Part shown: in pieces, positions 9,305 through 12,242 of the stretch
Numbering within the stretch: the stretch's first letter is position 1
Layout of the letters: each line of letters starts with the position of its first letter
Origin: an uncultured Gemmatimonadota bacterium
GTDB lineage: Bacteria > Gemmatimonadota > Gemmatimonadetes > Gemmatimonadales > GWC2-71-9
Assembly: GCA_937961295.1 (NCBI GenBank)
Contig: CALGOK010000103.1
Coordinates: 1-12,242 of the forward strand
Reading direction: 5' to 3'
Length of the DNA stretch: 12,242 nucleotides
Translations under genes and position numbers: made by a program
The notes under the pieces: generated by a model
Seen by the model: the letters and a program-made list of their open reading frames with translations, nothing else
What the model was told of the DNA's origin: nothing
Databases searched by the model: none

Positions 9305-10546
9305 TCAGCGATAGAGACGCAACCCGGCGACACGCTCCGCGTGCGCCCGCAGGCCGGGCTGCCAGGATCGCACGATCTCCTCGGGTGCCACGTCCGCCAG
9401 CAGCGCCTCGCGCAGCGTCGGCCCGCCCGCCAACCGGTCGAACGACCCGCCGATCCGGATCTCATCGGGATGCACGGCCCGGATCGCCGCCAGCAGGTGC
9501 ACCGCCACCGCCGGGGCGTCATAGCGCGCGCGATCGGTGATCAACAGCCGGATTCCCTTGAGCGGCGTGTCGGCGAACTTGGCGTCGCCGGGATTGCGCG
9601 GTGTGAGGGTCGTCCCCTCGAACGCGATGCCGGGAAGATTTGCCGCGCGCACCCGCGCGAGCACCGCGGTGGTGTCGAGCCACGGCGCGCCCACCTGGTG
9701 GAAGGGAAAGTCGCTCCCCCGCCCCACCGACAGCGCCGTCCCCTCGAAGAGGCAGGTGCCGGGATAGTGGAACAGTGCGTCCACGTCCTTGAGATTGGGG
9801 CTCGGTGCCCGGAACGGCAGCCCGGTCGACTCGAAGAAGTCGCCCCGACGCCATCCCGCGGCGGGGACCACGGTGAGGTCGACGTCGATTCCCAGGTCGG
9901 CCTTCGCCAGCAGCGCCTGCTCGCCGAGCGTGAGCCCGTGGCGCATCGGAACCGCCAGCGAGCCCACGAACGAGGCATGCGCCGGATCGAGGATGTTCCC
10001 CTGCATCGCGCCGCCGATCGGGTTCGGCCGGTCGGCGACGATCACCGGGATGCCGGCGGCGGCGGCCGCGCGCATCACCTCGATGGTCGTGCCGATGTAG
10101 GTGTAGTAGCGGGCGCCGACGTCGGGGAGGTCGACCACCAGCACGTCGATCCCCTCGAGCATCTCCGGGGTCGGGCGGCGAGTGGCGCCATAGAGGGAGT
10201 AGATTGGGATGTTGGCGGCGGTGTCCACGCCGGAGGCGACCTTCTCGCCCGGTGCGGCCGTGGCCGACAGGCCGTGCTCCGGACCGAAGAGCGCCACCAG
10301 CCGGAGCGGTGCCGCCCGCATCCGTGTGATCGCCGAGGCACCCTCGGCGTCCACGGCAGCAGCATTGGTCACGAAACCGACCCGGCGACCACTGACCAGT
10401 GACACCGAATCGGTGAGCAGCACGTCGATGCCGGGACGGACCGCACCCCCCCGCGCACTCGACACCGCCTGGTTCGCGCACGCCACCATGATCGCGACGC
10501 CGAGCGCCACGCCGGCGAGCAGCACCGAGTTCCTGAGCCTCAGCAT
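9305..10546 (-). CDS. namZ: DUF1343 family exo-beta-N-acetylmuramidase (NamZ/YbbC-like), exported
   Basis: The family removes N-acetylmuramic acid from the non-reducing end of peptidoglycan fragments (NamZ, formerly YbbC, of Bacillus subtilis). 413 residues, the usual length. Recognisable DUF1343 blocks are GRRVGFVTNAAAVD, LVALFGPEHGLSATAAPGEKV, IPIYSLYG...PTPEMLEGIDVLVVDLPDVGARYYTYIGT, VIVADRPNPIGG, MRHGLTLGEQA, PSPNLKDVDALFHYPGTCLFEGTALSVGRGSDFPFHQVGAPWL, and the C-terminal GGSFDRLAGGPTLREAL. The N-terminus MLRLRNSVLLAGVALGVAIMVAC is a signal peptide with a near-lipobox (Met at -3, Cys23). ATG 10546 is chosen for this signal. The open frame runs up to 10897, but there it is antisense to the GH3 gene. 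The divergent GH3 N-acetylglucosaminidase starts 12 nt away and is the known functional partner of NamZ. Confidence 0.92.
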   Translation of the reverse strand: MLRLRNSVLLAGVALGVAIMVACANQAVSSARGGAVRPGIDVLLTDSVSLVSGRRVGFVTNAAAVDAEGASAITRMRAAPLRLVALFGPEHGLSATAAPGEKVASGVDTAANIPIYSLYGATRRPTPEMLEGIDVLVVDLPDVGARYYTYIGTTIEVMRAAAAAGIPVIVADRPNPIGGAMQGNILDPAHASFVGSLAVPMRHGLTLGEQALLAKADLGIDVDLTVVPAAGWRRGDFFESTGLPFRAPSPNLKDVDALFHYPGTCLFEGTALSVGRGSDFPFHQVGAPWLDTTAVLARVRAANLPGIAFEGTTLTPRNPGDAKFADTPLKGIRLLITDRARYDAPAVAVHLLAAIRAVHPDEIRIGGSFDRLAGGPTLREALLADVAPEEIVRSWQPGLRAHAERVAGLRLYR

Positions 10547-10558
10547 TCCGGATCGCCC

Positions 10559-12242
10559 GTGAGCCACCCCAAGTCCCTCCTGTCGATGTTCGCCGCCGTG
10601 CCGCTCGCGGCGCTGCTCTCGTGCAGCGCGGCGATGGCGCCCGCCCCGGAAGCTCCCCAGCCGCGCCCCCCGGCGCCAGTCCCGGTCGACCCCGACCGCG
10701 TCGAGGCGGTGCCGGCCGACACCGTGGCGGCGCTGCTCCGCACGCTCACCGTCCGCCAGAAGGTCGGCCAGCTGGTGATGCCGTGGCTGCTGGGCGATTC
10801 CGTCCCCGATGACGATCCGACCATGCGCCGGGCGTACAGGTGGGTCGACTCGCTCGAGGTGGGCGGGATCATCATGTCTACCGGCACGCCGCGCCACATC
10901 GCGCAGAAGGTCAACGCGCTGCAGCGCCGCGCCCCGCTGCCGCTGCTAGTCTCGGCCGACTTCGAGGCCGGCACCACGCTGCGGATGGCCGCCGGCACCC
11001 CGTTCCCCACCCAGATGGGGATCGCCGCCACCGGCAACCCCGACTACGCCCGCGCCATGGGGCGCGTCACCGGCGTGGAAGGCCGCGCGGTGGGCGTGCA
11101 CCTGGCCTTCGCGCCGGTGGCCGACGTCAACAGCAATCCCGGCAACCCGATCATCAACACCCGCTCGTTCGGCGGCGACCCGCATGACGTGGCGCGCTAT
11201 GTCGAGGCCACGGTCCGTGGCCTGCGCGAGGGCGGCATCCTCTCCACCGCCAAGCACTTCCCGGGACACGGCGACACCGAGACCGACTCGCACCTGGCGC
11301 TGCCCACGATCACCGCACCGTGGCCGCGGTTCGATTCGCTGGAGCTGGTGCCGTTCCGCGCGGCGATCGGCGCCGGCGTCGACGCCGTGATGTCGGCGCA
11401 CATCGCGCTCCCCGCGCTCGACGCAGGACAGCGGCGTGCCGGTACCCTCTCGCCCGCGATCCTCACCGGGATCCTGCGCGACTCGCTCGGCTTCCGCGGG
11501 CTGGTCACCACCGATGCCCTCGACATGGGGGCGATCGCCAAGGAGATCGGCCCCGAGGAAGCCACCATCCGCGCCTTCGAGGCCGGCAGCGACCTGCTGC
11601 TGATGCCGAGCAACATTCCCGCGGCGATCGACGCGATGGTGGGGGCGGTGGCGAGCGGGCGCATCTCGATGGCGCGCCTCGACCAATCCGTGCGTCGCGT
11701 CCTCGAGCTCAAGCTCCGGCTCGGGCTCTTCTCGGAGCGACTCGTCCCGCTCGAGCAGGTCGACCAGCTGGTGGCCAACCCCGCGTTCCTCGCCACCGCG
11801 CGCGAGATCACCGAGCGGGCGCTGGTGCTCCTCAAGGATTCGCTCGGCACCGTGCGCCAGCTTCGCAGCGGCCCCGGGCGCATCGCCCTCGTGTCGGTGT
11901 CCGACCGGCGCAGCCTCGGCAACACCCTCGCTGCCGAGCTGCGCAGCGCGGGGTACACCGTCGACCTGGTGCAGGTGAGCAGCGAACCGACCGCCGAGGA
12001 GCGTGCCGCGGTGGATGCGGCGATCCGCGCCGCGCCGCGCACCGTGCTCGCCACGGCGGTGCGTTGGGGATCGTACCGCGGCACCATCGGCCTGCAGCCT
12101 GCCACCGCCGAGTTTCTCGGTAGCGTCGCGCGCCGCACGCCCACGGTGCTGGTCTCGTTCGGGGCGGCGTACGTGATCGGGCAGGTGCCGAGCGCCGCGT
12201 CGTACCTGATCGCGTGGTCGGCAACGCGGATGAGAGACGGCG
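10559..12242 (+). CDS. nagZ: Glycoside hydrolase family 3, NagZ-type beta-N-acetylhexosaminidase lipoprotein, 3' end missing
   Basis: This enzyme releases terminal N-acetylglucosamine from peptidoglycan fragments. 561 residues are visible. MSHPKSLLSMFAAVPLAALLSC is a lipoprotein signal (lipobox LLSC), followed by a Pro-rich tether. The (beta/alpha)8 domain begins near LTVRQKVGQLVMPWL. The NagZ loop KHFPGHGDTETDSH is at 232-245, with the Asp243/His245 pair that acts as acid/base in this subfamily. The nucleophile Asp319 lies in VTTDALDMGAIA. TERALVLLKDS opens the second alpha/beta domain, which is cut at the right edge, so this is a two-domain form like the Bacillus enzyme. The GTG start is set by the signal peptide. 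ATG 10586 would leave MFAAVPLAALLSC without a basic n-region. No Shine-Dalgarno sequence is visible. The gene is divergent from namZ with no room for separate promoters. Confidence 0.92.
   Translation, partial: MSHPKSLLSMFAAVPLAALLSCSAAMAPAPEAPQPRPPAPVPVDPDRVEAVPADTVAALLRTLTVRQKVGQLVMPWLLGDSVPDDDPTMRRAYRWVDSLEVGGIIMSTGTPRHIAQKVNALQRRAPLPLLVSADFEAGTTLRMAAGTPFPTQMGIAATGNPDYARAMGRVTGVEGRAVGVHLAFAPVADVNSNPGNPIINTRSFGGDPHDVARYVEATVRGLREGGILSTAKHFPGHGDTETDSHLALPTITAPWPRFDSLELVPFRAAIGAGVDAVMSAHIALPALDAGQRRAGTLSPAILTGILRDSLGFRGLVTTDALDMGAIAKEIGPEEATIRAFEAGSDLLLMPSNIPAAIDAMVGAVASGRISMARLDQSVRRVLELKLRLGLFSERLVPLEQVDQLVANPAFLATAREITERALVLLKDSLGTVRQLRSGPGRIALVSVSDRRSLGNTLAAELRSAGYTVDLVQVSSEPTAEERAAVDAAIRAAPRTVLATAVRWGSYRGTIGLQPATAEFLGSVARRTPTVLVSFGAAYVIGQVPSAASYLIAWSATRMRDG

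Noticed and set aside
9305..10546. Classical lipobox confidently assigned to NamZ
   Set aside because: The cleavage region is IMVAC with Met at -3, which is unusual. Export is likely, but lipidation is left uncertain.
10547..10897. N-terminal extension of namZ
   Set aside because: It would lie antisense inside the GH3 gene and bury the signal peptide. The ATG at 10546 directly precedes a proper signal sequence.

Overview
This is a high-GC window (roughly 70% by eye) made almost entirely of densely packed protein-coding genes. Two traits suggest Gemmatimonadota, probably an environmental lineage. The first is the Ser/Thr kinase N-terminus (LGQGGMATVYLAEDLKHRRKVALKVLRPELA style) with a TolB-N-like extracytoplasmic tail. 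The second is the abundance of PD40 propeller and lipoprotein genes. The assignment is inferred from sequence style and was not tested by search.

Left part, minus strand (1 to about 5683): six genes lie head to tail in the order CDP-alcohol phosphatidyltransferase, inositol-3-phosphate synthase, a 96-residue protein of unknown function, then E1 alpha, E1 beta and E2 of a 2-oxo acid dehydrogenase complex. E2 runs off the left edge. The first three genes are separated by 4 and 7 nt and look like one transcript for making an inositol phospholipid. A 115-nt gap holding an inverted array of 7-bp repeats separates them from the dehydrogenase genes. There, E1 alpha and E1 beta overlap by 8 nt and E2 follows after 25 nt.

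Centre: about 200 bp between divergent genes (5684-5882) carries a plausible minus-strand promoter over a 10-bp palindrome, a GC-rich leader hairpin, a GTCACCCCGAG-type hairpin element, and a weak plus-strand promoter placed so that the kinase mRNA could be leaderless. The plus-strand pair that follows is a transmembrane Ser/Thr protein kinase with a TolB-N/FlgO-like outer domain and, almost touching it, a lipoprotein with 14 PD40 repeats, which would fit two seven-bladed propellers. Kinase, TolB-N-like domain and propeller are all parts known from single proteins, so the pair looks like a split surface-sensing or envelope unit.

Right part (9305-12242): a NamZ-type exo-muramidase (DUF1343, minus) and a GH3 NagZ-type N-acetylglucosaminidase (plus, cut by the right edge) are divergent, with only 12 nt between their start codons. 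Both have lipoprotein-like signals. Together they would strip MurNAc and GlcNAc from peptidoglycan chain ends. No RNA genes, insertion sequences or CRISPR arrays were seen.
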